The notes under the pieces are model-generated. The model saw only the letters and a program-made list of their open reading frames with translations, had not been told where the DNA came from and did not search any database. From Hyphomicrobiales bacterium (lineage in GTDB: Bacteria; Pseudomonadota; Alphaproteobacteria; Rhizobiales; Aestuariivirgaceae): 9,434 bases of DNA. Positions 1 through 7,089 of the stretch are shown here, in pieces. The position numbers were made by a program, and so were the translations under genes. Each line of letters begins with the position of its first letter. Within the stretch, counting starts at the first letter, position 1. The DNA is taken from contig JALWJW010000419.1 in assembly GCA_026996935.1 (NCBI GenBank), forward strand, positions 1 through 9,434. Direction: 5' to 3'.

Positions 1-88
1 TTTCTCGCTGCCAATAGCACTGTAATTGGCTATAGTTATCCTTAAACCGTGCAAGCCCTAAGCCTTTGACCCATATTTTGAGACATGA

Positions 89-862
89 ATGAAGTTTTTT
101 TCCGAAATTTTACAGATGAAAACCCAAGCAATTGGTACAGACTATGAAGAACTTATTCTGGATGGCCAGTCCATTCGCGTATCATTTCGGCCTAATAAGC
201 GAGCTAAACGGATTATACTTCGGCTTGATAAACAAGGTGAAGGCATTATCCTTACCATGCCGCGCGGTACATCTAAACGTAAAGCACTTGAGTTTGCTGC
301 CAGCCAAGGGGTTTGGATTGCCGGGCAATTGGCAAAACAACCACAATTTATTGATTTTGAAGCTGGTCAGACCATTCCTGTTCGCGGCACCATGCACCAG
401 ATTGAAGCCAGTTCCATGCGGCGCACCCCTGTTTGGCTGGAAAGCGACCCTGTTTCAGACTCAAATACAATACCAATTTTGTATGTGAGCGGAGAGCCTC
501 AACATCATTCGCGGCGGATTGCCGATTGGCTCAAGCGACAGGCGCGCGCAGACATCACAACAGCAGCCCATGATTATGGTGATAAAATGGGGGTCGTAAT
601 TAAGCGCATTTCAATTCGTGATACCACCAGCCGTTGGGGGTCTTGTTCCAGTCAGGGTGCTCTTTCTTTTTCATGGCGTCTGATTTTAGCCCCGCCCTTT
701 GTGCTTGATTATGTATGTGCACATGAAGTTGCACACCTGCTGGAAATGAACCATTCAGATCGATTCTGGGCTCATGTCGACACACATTGCCCTCATACTC
801 GACAGGCTAAAAAATGGCTCAAAGCCAATGGGCGTTCTCTTCATCGGTATGGCAGAAAATAA
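89..862 (+). CDS. YgjP/SprT-like zinc metallopeptidase (M48-type, DUF45 family)
   Basis: The 257-residue protein carries the zinc-protease signature HEVAH at residues 212-216, followed by MNHSDRFW (219-227), whose His222 would be the third zinc ligand, and preceded by RWGSC (182-186). This RWGSC...HExxH...NHSxxFW arrangement is typical of the YgjP-like DUF45 family, named as predicted metal-dependent hydrolases; the physiological substrate is not known. No signal peptide or membrane segment is visible, so it is probably cytoplasmic. The N-terminal ~170 residues are the family's beta-rich, less conserved part. Two in-frame ATGs compete: 89, with a weak GAG six bases upstream, and 116 (residue 10) with no visible ribosome site; 89 is preferred only slightly. 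An out-of-frame ATG at 85 opens a short ORF and is ignored. It is followed without a gap by the MFS gene, so the two are probably cotranscribed. The 88 bases upstream show no convincing promoter. Confidence 0.9.
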   Translation: MKFFSEILQMKTQAIGTDYEELILDGQSIRVSFRPNKRAKRIILRLDKQGEGIILTMPRGTSKRKALEFAASQGVWIAGQLAKQPQFIDFEAGQTIPVRGTMHQIEASSMRRTPVWLESDPVSDSNTIPILYVSGEPQHHSRRIADWLKRQARADITTAAHDYGDKMGVVIKRISIRDTTSRWGSCSSQGALSFSWRLILAPPFVLDYVCAHEVAHLLEMNHSDRFWAHVDTHCPHTRQAKKWLKANGRSLHRYGRK

Positions 863-2065
863 ATGACTTTCCAAAAAGGCTCCAAAGCCCTTATTTTGCT
901 GCTTGCTTTGCTTACTGCGGTTGGTCCGATATCAACAGATATGTATTTGCCATCATTGCCTGCCATTGGCGTTGCCTTTGGTGTCAATAATTCCTTGGTG
1001 CAATTAACGCTGTCTGCCTTTATTGCAGGGTTTGCCATCGGACAAATCTTTTATGGGCCTTTGTCGGACCGTTATGGTCGAAAACGGGTTTTGAGTATCG
1101 GATTACTGGTTTATGTGGCAGGCTCTTTAGCGTGCCTGATCTCACCCAATATCGAGTTTTTGATTGCCGCGCGATTTTGCCAGGCCCTTGGAGCCAGTGC
1201 TGCCATCGTGTTATCACGCGCGATTGTGCGCGATTTATTTGGCGGGGCAAAGGCGGCACGACTGCTTTCGCTGCTTGGGGCGTTAATGGGTGTTGTTCCC
1301 TTGATCGCCCCGGTCCTTGGCGGGTTTTTACAAATACATTATGGCTGGCGCGCAAATTTTGGTGCCACATCGCTTGTTGCGGGTATCTTGCTTTTTCTTG
1401 TTGTTTCATTCCTGCCTGAAACCCTTAAAAGAGAACACACGCGAAAATGGTCGCTCAGGCAAATGCTTACTGACTTTCGCCAATTGCTCACCCATCATAT
1501 TTTTTTACGTTATCTCATTGCCATTTGTTTGGCTTTTGGTGGGCTTTTCGTTCTTATTTCAGCTTCTTCATTTGTTTTACAAAACCATTTTGGGTTGTCA
1601 GAAATCGGCTTCGGATTATCGTTTTCCGTATGTGTGGCCGGATATATTTTAGGCACCCTTATCGGGGCTAAACTCACCCATTCCAAAGATATTGAGACTG
1701 TTACTTTTATGGGGAGCGCATTGCTTGCCGTTTCAGGTGTTGTGATGATCTTCATCAGCTTTTTTGATCAACAAAAGATTTGGCAATTTTTATTGCCCAT
1801 GTTTTTTTCAATGGCTGGTATTGGTCTTGTTATGCCCCAGAGCATGGCCGGAGCGCTAACACCATTTGCCAGTATGGCAGGGGCAGCTTCATCACTGATC
1901 GGCTTTATTCAAAATGTTGTTGCGGCCATCTTTGGTATTGTTGCGACATATTTTGTTGGCCTTAATCCAAATGCGCTGGTATGGATTATCGGGGGTACTG
2001 GTATTGCTAATTTTTTACTTAGTCTTGCCTATAAAAAAGGCTGGCTATTTTCTGATAAGCCTTAA
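863..2065 (+). CDS. Bcr/CflA-family MFS multidrug efflux transporter
   Basis: This is a 400-residue, strongly hydrophobic protein with a pattern compatible with twelve membrane helices and a polar central loop around residues 187-212. The TM1 end STDMYLPSLP (24-33) is characteristic of the Bcr/CflA drug:proton antiporters. The loop 2-3 motif GPLSDRYGRKR (65-75) is the MFS motif A. The stretch RFCQALGASAAIVLSRAIVRD (104-124) and the GVVPLIAPVLGG segment (143-154) fit the antiporter-type helices 4 and 5. Length matches the family norm of about 400. By family it would export drugs or metabolites across the inner membrane using the proton gradient; Bcr relatives handle bicyclomycin, sulfonamides or dipeptides, but the substrate cannot be read from sequence. 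The ATG follows the upstream TAA with zero spacing, which suggests translational coupling with the metallopeptidase gene. No strong Shine-Dalgarno is visible in the preceding coding sequence. Confidence 0.93.
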   Translation: MTFQKGSKALILLLALLTAVGPISTDMYLPSLPAIGVAFGVNNSLVQLTLSAFIAGFAIGQIFYGPLSDRYGRKRVLSIGLLVYVAGSLACLISPNIEFLIAARFCQALGASAAIVLSRAIVRDLFGGAKAARLLSLLGALMGVVPLIAPVLGGFLQIHYGWRANFGATSLVAGILLFLVVSFLPETLKREHTRKWSLRQMLTDFRQLLTHHIFLRYLIAICLAFGGLFVLISASSFVLQNHFGLSEIGFGLSFSVCVAGYILGTLIGAKLTHSKDIETVTFMGSALLAVSGVVMIFISFFDQQKIWQFLLPMFFSMAGIGLVMPQSMAGALTPFASMAGAASSLIGFIQNVVAAIFGIVATYFVGLNPNALVWIIGGTGIANFLLSLAYKKGWLFSDKP

Positions 2066-2114
2066 TTTTGACCACTAAGTATATAGAGCAAGATGTCTTA
2101 ATGTGTGGTCAGAA
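2066..2114. repeat. Long imperfect inverted repeat after the MFS stop codon
   Basis: The arm TTTTGACCAC (2066-2075) pairs with GTGGTCAGAA (2105-2114) over ten positions with one G-U wobble. An inner four-base arm, TAAG (2076-2079) with CTTA (2097-2100), could extend it past an asymmetric bulge. It starts right after the MFS stop codon in the convergent gap. Neither side has a clear T-run, so it is not a textbook intrinsic terminator; it may stabilise a 3' end or serve as a weak terminator. A shorter alternative pairing, ATGTGT with ACACAT (2101-2106, 2114-2119), overlaps it. Confidence 0.35.
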
Positions 2115-2156
2115 CACATCAATTAGGCCCGTATTACCAATTTGAAGTGGACAGGT

Positions 2157-2203
2157 AAAAACGTGATATGTCGTAAAATCTATCTTGTTTCCAACATATC
2201 GCG
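2157..2203 (-). terminator. Likely Rho-independent terminator of the penicillin-binding protein gene
   Basis: On the minus strand, CGCGATATGT (2203-2194) pairs with ACATATCACG (2171-2162) over ten positions with one G-U wobble, around a 22-base loop, and is followed at once by TTTTT (2161-2157). The hairpin straddles the end of the gene: its 5' arm lies in the last codons and the TAG stop (2182-2180) sits in the loop. The stem is AT-rich and the loop large, so strength is uncertain, but the position and the T-run fit an intrinsic terminator. Confidence 0.45.
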
Positions 2204-4351
2204 CACACGCTGTCGTGCCCGCTCGCGGGCTCTGGTTTTAACCTGTTGTCGCTGTTGTCTGCCAGGGTCCTGATTAACTTTATTACCCCCAAACATTTCA
2301 TTTAAGGCATCAAAGAAACCGCCCCTTTCGCCCTGACCACCTTCTGCAACATAATCTTGTGCGTAGGGGTCACGCTTGCCGGGCAATTTGGCGTATTTTA
2401 ATTTGCGATGTGCCGCGGCCATTACATCTTTCCAGATTTGAGCCGGCAGAGAACCACCCGTCACACGTTTGGTTGGCGAGTTATCGTCATTGCCCACCCA
2501 GACACCGGCTATAAGATGGCGAGTGTAGCCGATAAACCATGCATCACGATAATCCTGGCTGGTACCTGTTTTGCCGCCAACATCCTGTTTTTTCAACCGC
2601 GCCCGGCGCGCAGTACCGTTGGTTACGACAAAACGCATCATTTCATTCAAAGCACCCAGATCATATTCTGAAATCGACTGGCCCAAACCGCTACCCTGGC
2701 GTTGATATAAAACCTTTCCATCACGCGTTGTAATGCGCGTAATGACGTGGGGAATGATGGTTGTGCCACCATTTGCAAAAGGTACAAAAGCACTGGTCAG
2801 CTCAAGCAGGGTAACTTCTGATGTGCCTAATGAAATTGATGCGTTGGCTTGAAGTTTTGAGTGAACACCCAGCCGCTGGGCGGTTAAGGCCACATTTTCC
2901 GGCCCTGCTGCCATGCCGATTTTTACCGCAACGGTGTTTAGCGAAAGACCCAATGCTTTTTTTAAGGTCACTGGCCCATAATAGCGCCGATTATAATTTT
3001 CTGGCTTCCATTTCCCGATCGTGACCGGGCCGTCAACTTCAACAGTATTTGGCGATGCGCCTTGCTCAATAGCGGCGAGATAGACAAACGGCTTGAAAGC
3101 AGATCCTGGTTGACGCTTTGATTTGACCGCGCGGTTATATTGGCTTTTGGCGTAATCGCGTCCGCCAACCATAGCCAAAACCTCACCATTGGGCGCAATG
3201 GCGACAAAGGCGGCTTGCGATACGTTTCGTGATTTACTCACCTTGTCCAACCGTTTACGGATAACCCGTTCCGCCAGGTTTTGAAGGCCGGTTTGAATGG
3301 TCGTCTCAACCACAATAGAGCGATCAAATTTACCGATCAATTCAGGTACCTGCTCTTCAACCCAATCTGCCACATAGTTTGAAGATGGTTTATAATCAGC
3401 CGATTTGACGCGGGTTTTTTTGGAGGCCGCACGCATTGCATCCTGTTTAGTAATGAACCCGGTTTCGATCATATCGGCAATTACTTCATTGGCGCGCTTG
3501 GCAGCTCTTTTGGGGTGTTGCACCGGATTAATGCTTGATGGAGCTTTAAGCACCGCAGCTAAAATTGCGGCCTCTGACAAACTGACTTCTGTTACCGATT
3601 TGCCAAAGAAGCGCTGGGCGGCTTTTTCAATGCCAAAAGCACCAGCACCAAAATAAACACGGTTTAAATATAATTGTAATATTTCATCTTTAGAAAATTT
3701 ATTCTCAAGCCAAAGCGCAAGAACAACTTCCTGAAACTTACGCTCATAAGTACGTTCGGGTTTTAAGAACAGGTTTTTGGCCAATTGTTGAGTCAAAGTC
3801 GAGCCGCCCTGCACCACCCGGCCAGCTTTGTAATTGGCAACAAAAGCGCGAATAAGGCCAATGGGGTCAACCCCGAAATGACTGTAAAAACGGCGATCTT
3901 CAATGGCAACAACGGCCAATGGCACATAAGGGGGCATTTCAGAAATACGTGCTTCATCGCCGTAAAACGACCCACGTTCAGTAATAACCGATCCATCGCG
4001 AGCCAACATCATCATGCCAGGTTCTCGCTCTGGAATATTAAACAAGCCTTTCTTTTCCAGATTGAAGAAAACATAAGCCGTTGTCGCGGCCATCACGATC
4101 ATTCCCCAAAGTGCAAGGGTCATAGTCCAGGAGATAAGGGTGAAAATGAGCGGTCGACTGCGTTTTTTTCGCTTATTTCTAGCTTTTTTAGGGGCTGACT
4201 TTTTGGCTTTACGTGGCTTCGCCGCTGTCTTTTTTTCTGCCGCGGGAATAGCAAATACAGGTTCTTTTCTATCCAAACCATCGACAGAACTCCGATTTTT
4301 CGGCTTTGCTGCTGCCTTGGTCTTTTTTGCTTTTTTACGAAATAATGCCAT
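2180..4351 (-). CDS. Bifunctional class A penicillin-binding protein (GT51 transglycosylase / transpeptidase, PBP1A family)
   Basis: This 723-residue inner-membrane enzyme polymerises lipid II glycan chains and cross-links their peptides. A Lys/Ala-rich cytoplasmic tail (1-66) precedes one membrane helix (about 67-96). The GT51 domain follows, with catalytic Glu151 in EDRRFYSHFGVD (151-162), GGSTLTQQLAKN (182-193), RKFQE (204-208) with the second conserved Glu208, and LNRVYFGAGAFG (229-240). The transpeptidase domain has the acylated serine in SAFK (417-420), SLN (470-472) and KTGTS (594-598), so all three active-site motifs are intact. The C-terminal ~30 residues are rich in Arg and Gln. It is shorter than E. 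coli PBP1A (about 850) and leaves little room for an inserted OB-type domain between the two catalytic domains. The start ATG has only a weak GGA upstream. A 202-base gap with a gyrB terminator-like hairpin and a CtrA-type box separates it from gyrB, so it is probably its own transcription unit. Which numbered PBP it corresponds to is not decided. Confidence 0.95.
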   Translation of the reverse strand: MALFRKKAKKTKAAAKPKNRSSVDGLDRKEPVFAIPAAEKKTAAKPRKAKKSAPKKARNKRKKRSRPLIFTLISWTMTLALWGMIVMAATTAYVFFNLEKKGLFNIPEREPGMMMLARDGSVITERGSFYGDEARISEMPPYVPLAVVAIEDRRFYSHFGVDPIGLIRAFVANYKAGRVVQGGSTLTQQLAKNLFLKPERTYERKFQEVVLALWLENKFSKDEILQLYLNRVYFGAGAFGIEKAAQRFFGKSVTEVSLSEAAILAAVLKAPSSINPVQHPKRAAKRANEVIADMIETGFITKQDAMRAASKKTRVKSADYKPSSNYVADWVEEQVPELIGKFDRSIVVETTIQTGLQNLAERVIRKRLDKVSKSRNVSQAAFVAIAPNGEVLAMVGGRDYAKSQYNRAVKSKRQPGSAFKPFVYLAAIEQGASPNTVEVDGPVTIGKWKPENYNRRYYGPVTLKKALGLSLNTVAVKIGMAAGPENVALTAQRLGVHSKLQANASISLGTSEVTLLELTSAFVPFANGGTTIIPHVITRITTRDGKVLYQRQGSGLGQSISEYDLGALNEMMRFVVTNGTARRARLKKQDVGGKTGTSQDYRDAWFIGYTRHLIAGVWVGNDDNSPTKRVTGGSLPAQIWKDVMAAAHRKLKYAKLPGKRDPYAQDYVAEGGQGERGGFFDALNEMFGGNKVNQDPGRQQRQQVKTRARERARQRVRDMLETR

Positions 4352-4412
4352 CCCGGTTCCGTATTCTAGCGGCCGAAGCCATTTAAAATGCCTGCGTCTT
4401 GCTCTGCTGCAA

Positions 4413-4434
4413 CAAAGTGAATGCCAGCACTTTG
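4413..4434. repeat. Perfect 7-bp inverted repeat upstream of the penicillin-binding protein gene
   Basis: CAAAGTG (4413-4419) and CACTTTG (4428-4434) form an exact dyad around an 8-base spacer, 62-83 bases upstream of the PBP start codon. It lies between the CtrA-type box and the gene. No T-run follows on either strand, so an operator or mRNA leader hairpin is more likely than a terminator. No known regulator site was recognised. Confidence 0.4.
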
Positions 4435-4445
4435 CTATGGTTTGA

Positions 4446-4460
4446 TTAACCTCTTGTTAA
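4446..4460 (-). promoter_or_regulatory. Candidate CtrA-binding box (TTAA-N7-TTAA) upstream of the penicillin-binding protein gene
   Basis: Two TTAA half-sites are separated by exactly seven bases, the spacing of the alphaproteobacterial CtrA consensus TTAA-N7-TTAAC; the C after the second half-site is replaced by T. The box lies 95-109 bases upstream of the PBP start codon. It is also a dyad, ATTAAC-N5-GTTAAT (4445-4461). CtrA is a cell-cycle response regulator that controls division and envelope genes in many alphaproteobacteria, so the location makes sense. No good -10 element was found at the expected distance, so whether it would activate or repress is unknown. Confidence 0.45.
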
Positions 4461-4481
4461 TTTAAGTAAAATCGTGTCGAC

Positions 4482-4526
4482 AAAATGGCTGAGGCAGGTC
4501 ACGCGCATTGTTTCACCTTGCCTCAG
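4482..4526 (-). terminator. Likely Rho-independent terminator after gyrB
   Basis: On the minus strand, CTGAGGCA (4526-4519) pairs perfectly with TGCCTCAG (4496-4489). The stem can be lengthened by AGGT-side pairing (ACC 4515-4517 with GGT 4497-4499) across one bulged base. It begins 27 bases after the gyrB stop codon and is followed three bases later by TTTT (4485-4482). The stem is GC-rich and well placed; the T-run is short. It would end the dnaN-recF-gyrB cluster before the PBP promoter region. Confidence 0.6.
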
Positions 4527-4553
4527 GCACCTCTTTATCTGGGTGTGTGAGTG

Positions 4554-7019
4554 TTAAATATCAAGGTTTGCCACACTTAACGCATTATCAACGATGAAAT
4601 CGCGACGCGGTTCAACCACATCGCCCATGAGTTTAGAAAACAACTCATTTGCCCCATCTGATTCCTTCACTTCAACCTGCAATAATGAACGCGCATTGGG
4701 ATCCAAAGTTGTTTCCCATAATTGTTCAGGATTCATTTCACCCAAACCTTTATAGCGTTGCATTGAAATGCCTTTTCGTCCTTGAGCAAACACGGCTGTT
4801 AAAAGCTCAATCGGTGAAAAAATTTCTTGTGAAACATCTTTTCGGCGCAGTGTAACAGGTTCTTCATATGTTGACTGAAGGCTGGCGGCCATTTTGTTTA
4901 GCTGACGGGCATCACTTGAATTGATCAATCGTTGATCCAGCGTCCAGCTTTCGGTCACACCGCGCACTTTGCGTGAAAACACCATGCCACCATCTGGGTC
5001 ACTATCACCGGTCCAACCACGTTCGGTTTCATCGGAAATCACATCAAGACGTTTGGCAACATATTCCGCGGTTTTTTTAATTGCGGCATCATCTGATAAG
5101 ATTTCAGGATCCAACGCGCCGGCAATTGCGGCCTGCTCGATGATGAAACCTGGATAACGCGAGTGCAAACCGCTGACAAGAGAACGTACTTTTAACGCTG
5201 ATTCTACGATTTCTCGCAAATCACCGCCCGCATGTTCCTGGCCATTTTTATGGACAAGTACAGCATCATCGATACCGCCGGCAATCAAATACTCTTCCAA
5301 TTCGGCCTCATCTTTCAAATAACGCTCAGATGAACCGCGTTTGATTTTATATAGCGGTGGCTGGGCGATATAAAGATAACCGTTCTCAATCAATTCTGGC
5401 ATCTGACGATAGAAAAAGGTCAATAAAAGCGTGCGAATGTGGGCACCATCAACGTCAGCATCGGTCATGATAATGACTTTATGATACCGCAGTTTTTCAA
5501 TGTCGAAATCATCGCGGCCAATGCCGGTGCCAAGGGCTGTAATCAAGGTGCCAATCTCTTGCGAGCCCAACATACGATCAAAACGGGCGCGTTCAACATT
5601 GAGAATTTTACCACGCAAAGGCAAAACCGCCTGATTTTTACGGTGACGCGCCTGCTTGGCAGAACCGCCAGCAGAGTCCCCTTCCACGATGAAAATTTCA
5701 GCTTTAGAAGCATCGCGCTCCTGGCAATCAGCCAGTTTTCCGGGTAATGAGGCAATATCTAAAGCTCCTTTACGGCGAGTCAGTTCACGCGCTTTTCTTG
5801 CCGCTTCACGCGCAGCGGCAGCTTCAACCACTTTCATCACAATCATTTTTGCTTCGGTTGGGTGTTCTTCAAACCATTCACTTAAATTGGCATTGATGGT
5901 GCTTTCCACCACCGGGCGCACTTCGGATGAAACCAGTTTATCTTTGGTTTGCGATGAAAATTTCGGGTCAGGCACTTTAACCGATAAAACGCAGGTCAAG
6001 CCTTCACGGGCATCATCACCACTGACAGATACTTTTTCTTTTTTTAAAATACCTGATGAATTGGCATAACCATTGACAACCCGAGTGAGCGCGCCGCGAA
6101 AACCTGCCAAATGGGTGCCACCATCGCGCTGGGGAATGTTGTTGGTAAAGCATAAAACATTCTCGTGGTAGCTATCATTCCACCACAAGGCACATTCGAC
6201 AGTAATACCATCATCGGTTTCAGCGAAAATCGAGATAGGTTCTTCTGTAACCGGGGTTTTGGTTCGATCAAGATACTTTACAAACTCGATAATACCGCCT
6301 TCATAATGAAGATCAACGACCTTGGGTTCAACGCCACGATTGTCGGTCAGCACAATGTGAACACCGGAATTTAAAAATGCCAGTTCGCGTAAGCGGTGCT
6401 CCAGAGTATCAAAATCAAACACAACTTTCGTGAATGTTTCTTCACTCGGAGTAAACGTGATTTGCGTGCCTTTTTTTCCACCCGCATCGCCCGTTATCTC
6501 CAACGGCCCATCAGCAACACCATGAGTAAATGAAATTTTGTGTTCTTTTCCATTGCGCCAAATAACCATTTTCAGGGAAACTGATAAAGCATTGACCACT
6601 GAAACACCAACACCGTGTAAACCGCCAGAAACCTTATACGAATTCTGGTCAAATTTACCGCCTGCATGAAGTTGTGTCATAATCACCTCAGCAGCCGATA
6701 TACCTTCACTGGGATGAATGTCTGTGGGAATACCGCGGCCATTATCAGAGACCATGCATGAGCCATCGCTGTTGAGGGTGACCTGGACTAAATCACAATG
6801 ACCGGCCAAAGCTTCATCAATTGCGTTATCAACCACTTCATAAACCATGTGATGAAGGCCAGAACCGTCATCAGTATCACCAATATACATACCAGGGCGC
6901 TTTCGCACGGCATCAAGGCCTTTAAGCACTTTGATAGAATCTGCACCATATTCCTGATTTTCGCCGCCTGGGTCAGAGCTGGCGTTTTCGTTTTCGGTAT
7001 TTTCCGGTTTATCTGTCAT
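4554..7019 (-). CDS. gyrB: DNA gyrase subunit B
   Basis: This is the ATPase and Toprim subunit of the type IIA topoisomerase that introduces negative supercoils; it works as an A2B2 complex with GyrA. The 821-residue protein has all landmarks in order. The GHKL ATPase domain has EVVDNAIDEA (61-70, general base Glu61, Mg-binding Asn65), DNGRGIP (92-98) and the ATP lid GGLHGVG (132-138). The transducer contains QTKDKL (357-362). The Toprim domain has EGDSAGGSA (446-454) and DADVD (520-524), and the C-terminal part ends with QRYKGLGEM (754-762). Arg469 stands where E. coli GyrB has Lys447, an ordinary variant. Residues from about 565 to 735 include the insertion typical of Gram-negative GyrB. 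The first ~24 residues are acidic and polar and are probably disordered. The start ATG lacks a clear Shine-Dalgarno. recF ends 70 bases upstream. ParE is an alternative in principle, but the RecF neighbour, the length and the Toprim-region insertion favour GyrB. Confidence 0.98.
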   Translation of the reverse strand: MTDKPENTENENASSDPGGENQEYGADSIKVLKGLDAVRKRPGMYIGDTDDGSGLHHMVYEVVDNAIDEALAGHCDLVQVTLNSDGSCMVSDNGRGIPTDIHPSEGISAAEVIMTQLHAGGKFDQNSYKVSGGLHGVGVSVVNALSVSLKMVIWRNGKEHKISFTHGVADGPLEITGDAGGKKGTQITFTPSEETFTKVVFDFDTLEHRLRELAFLNSGVHIVLTDNRGVEPKVVDLHYEGGIIEFVKYLDRTKTPVTEEPISIFAETDDGITVECALWWNDSYHENVLCFTNNIPQRDGGTHLAGFRGALTRVVNGYANSSGILKKEKVSVSGDDAREGLTCVLSVKVPDPKFSSQTKDKLVSSEVRPVVESTINANLSEWFEEHPTEAKMIVMKVVEAAAAREAARKARELTRRKGALDIASLPGKLADCQERDASKAEIFIVEGDSAGGSAKQARHRKNQAVLPLRGKILNVERARFDRMLGSQEIGTLITALGTGIGRDDFDIEKLRYHKVIIMTDADVDGAHIRTLLLTFFYRQMPELIENGYLYIAQPPLYKIKRGSSERYLKDEAELEEYLIAGGIDDAVLVHKNGQEHAGGDLREIVESALKVRSLVSGLHSRYPGFIIEQAAIAGALDPEILSDDAAIKKTAEYVAKRLDVISDETERGWTGDSDPDGGMVFSRKVRGVTESWTLDQRLINSSDARQLNKMAASLQSTYEEPVTLRRKDVSQEIFSPIELLTAVFAQGRKGISMQRYKGLGEMNPEQLWETTLDPNARSLLQVEVKESDGANELFSKLMGDVVEPRRDFIVDNALSVANLDI

Positions 7020-7083
7020 GTTTTACTTCGATCTTGTGCGTTTAGGGTTTTAGCCCGTTAATATGTTACTCAATCAGCCGCTC

Positions 7084-7089
7084 ATTATA
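7084..7089 (-). promoter_or_regulatory. Possible -10 element of a gyrB promoter
   Basis: An exact TATAAT lies on the minus strand immediately after the recF stop codon, 65-70 bases upstream of the gyrB ATG. No convincing -35 hexamer is seen 16-18 bases upstream, inside the 3' end of recF. It could give gyrB expression independent of recF, which would suit a gene needed in larger amounts, but the support is one hexamer in AT-rich sequence. Confidence 0.2.

Noticed and set aside
1..45. Open plus-strand frame from the left edge ending in TAA at 43-45 (FLAANSTVIGYSYP), which might be the C-terminus of an upstream gene.
   Set aside because: Fourteen codons are too few to tell from chance and no family was recognised; it should be rechecked if sequence to the left is available.
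1..54. Open minus-strand frame leaving the left edge, starting near a TTG after a stop codon.
   Set aside because: No ATG/GTG start with a ribosome site and too short to judge.
3785..4198. 137-codon open frame on the plus strand opposite the PBP gene, and a similar one at 5656-6069 opposite gyrB.
   Set aside because: Both are antisense to strongly conserved coding sequence, have composition expected of a shadow frame and show no recognisable domain.
4352..4380. TAGAAT as a PBP -10 box close to the start codon on the minus strand.
   Set aside because: It lies only about ten bases from the ATG and has no acceptable -35 partner.
4416..4434. Sigma-54-like TGGCA...TTGC elements on the minus strand upstream of the PBP gene.
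   Set aside because: The GG to GC spacing is 13 bases rather than the required 10.
7020..7089. Short GGG...CCC pairing in the gyrB leader as a possible attenuator.
   Set aside because: Only three base pairs of stem are supported, which is expected by chance.
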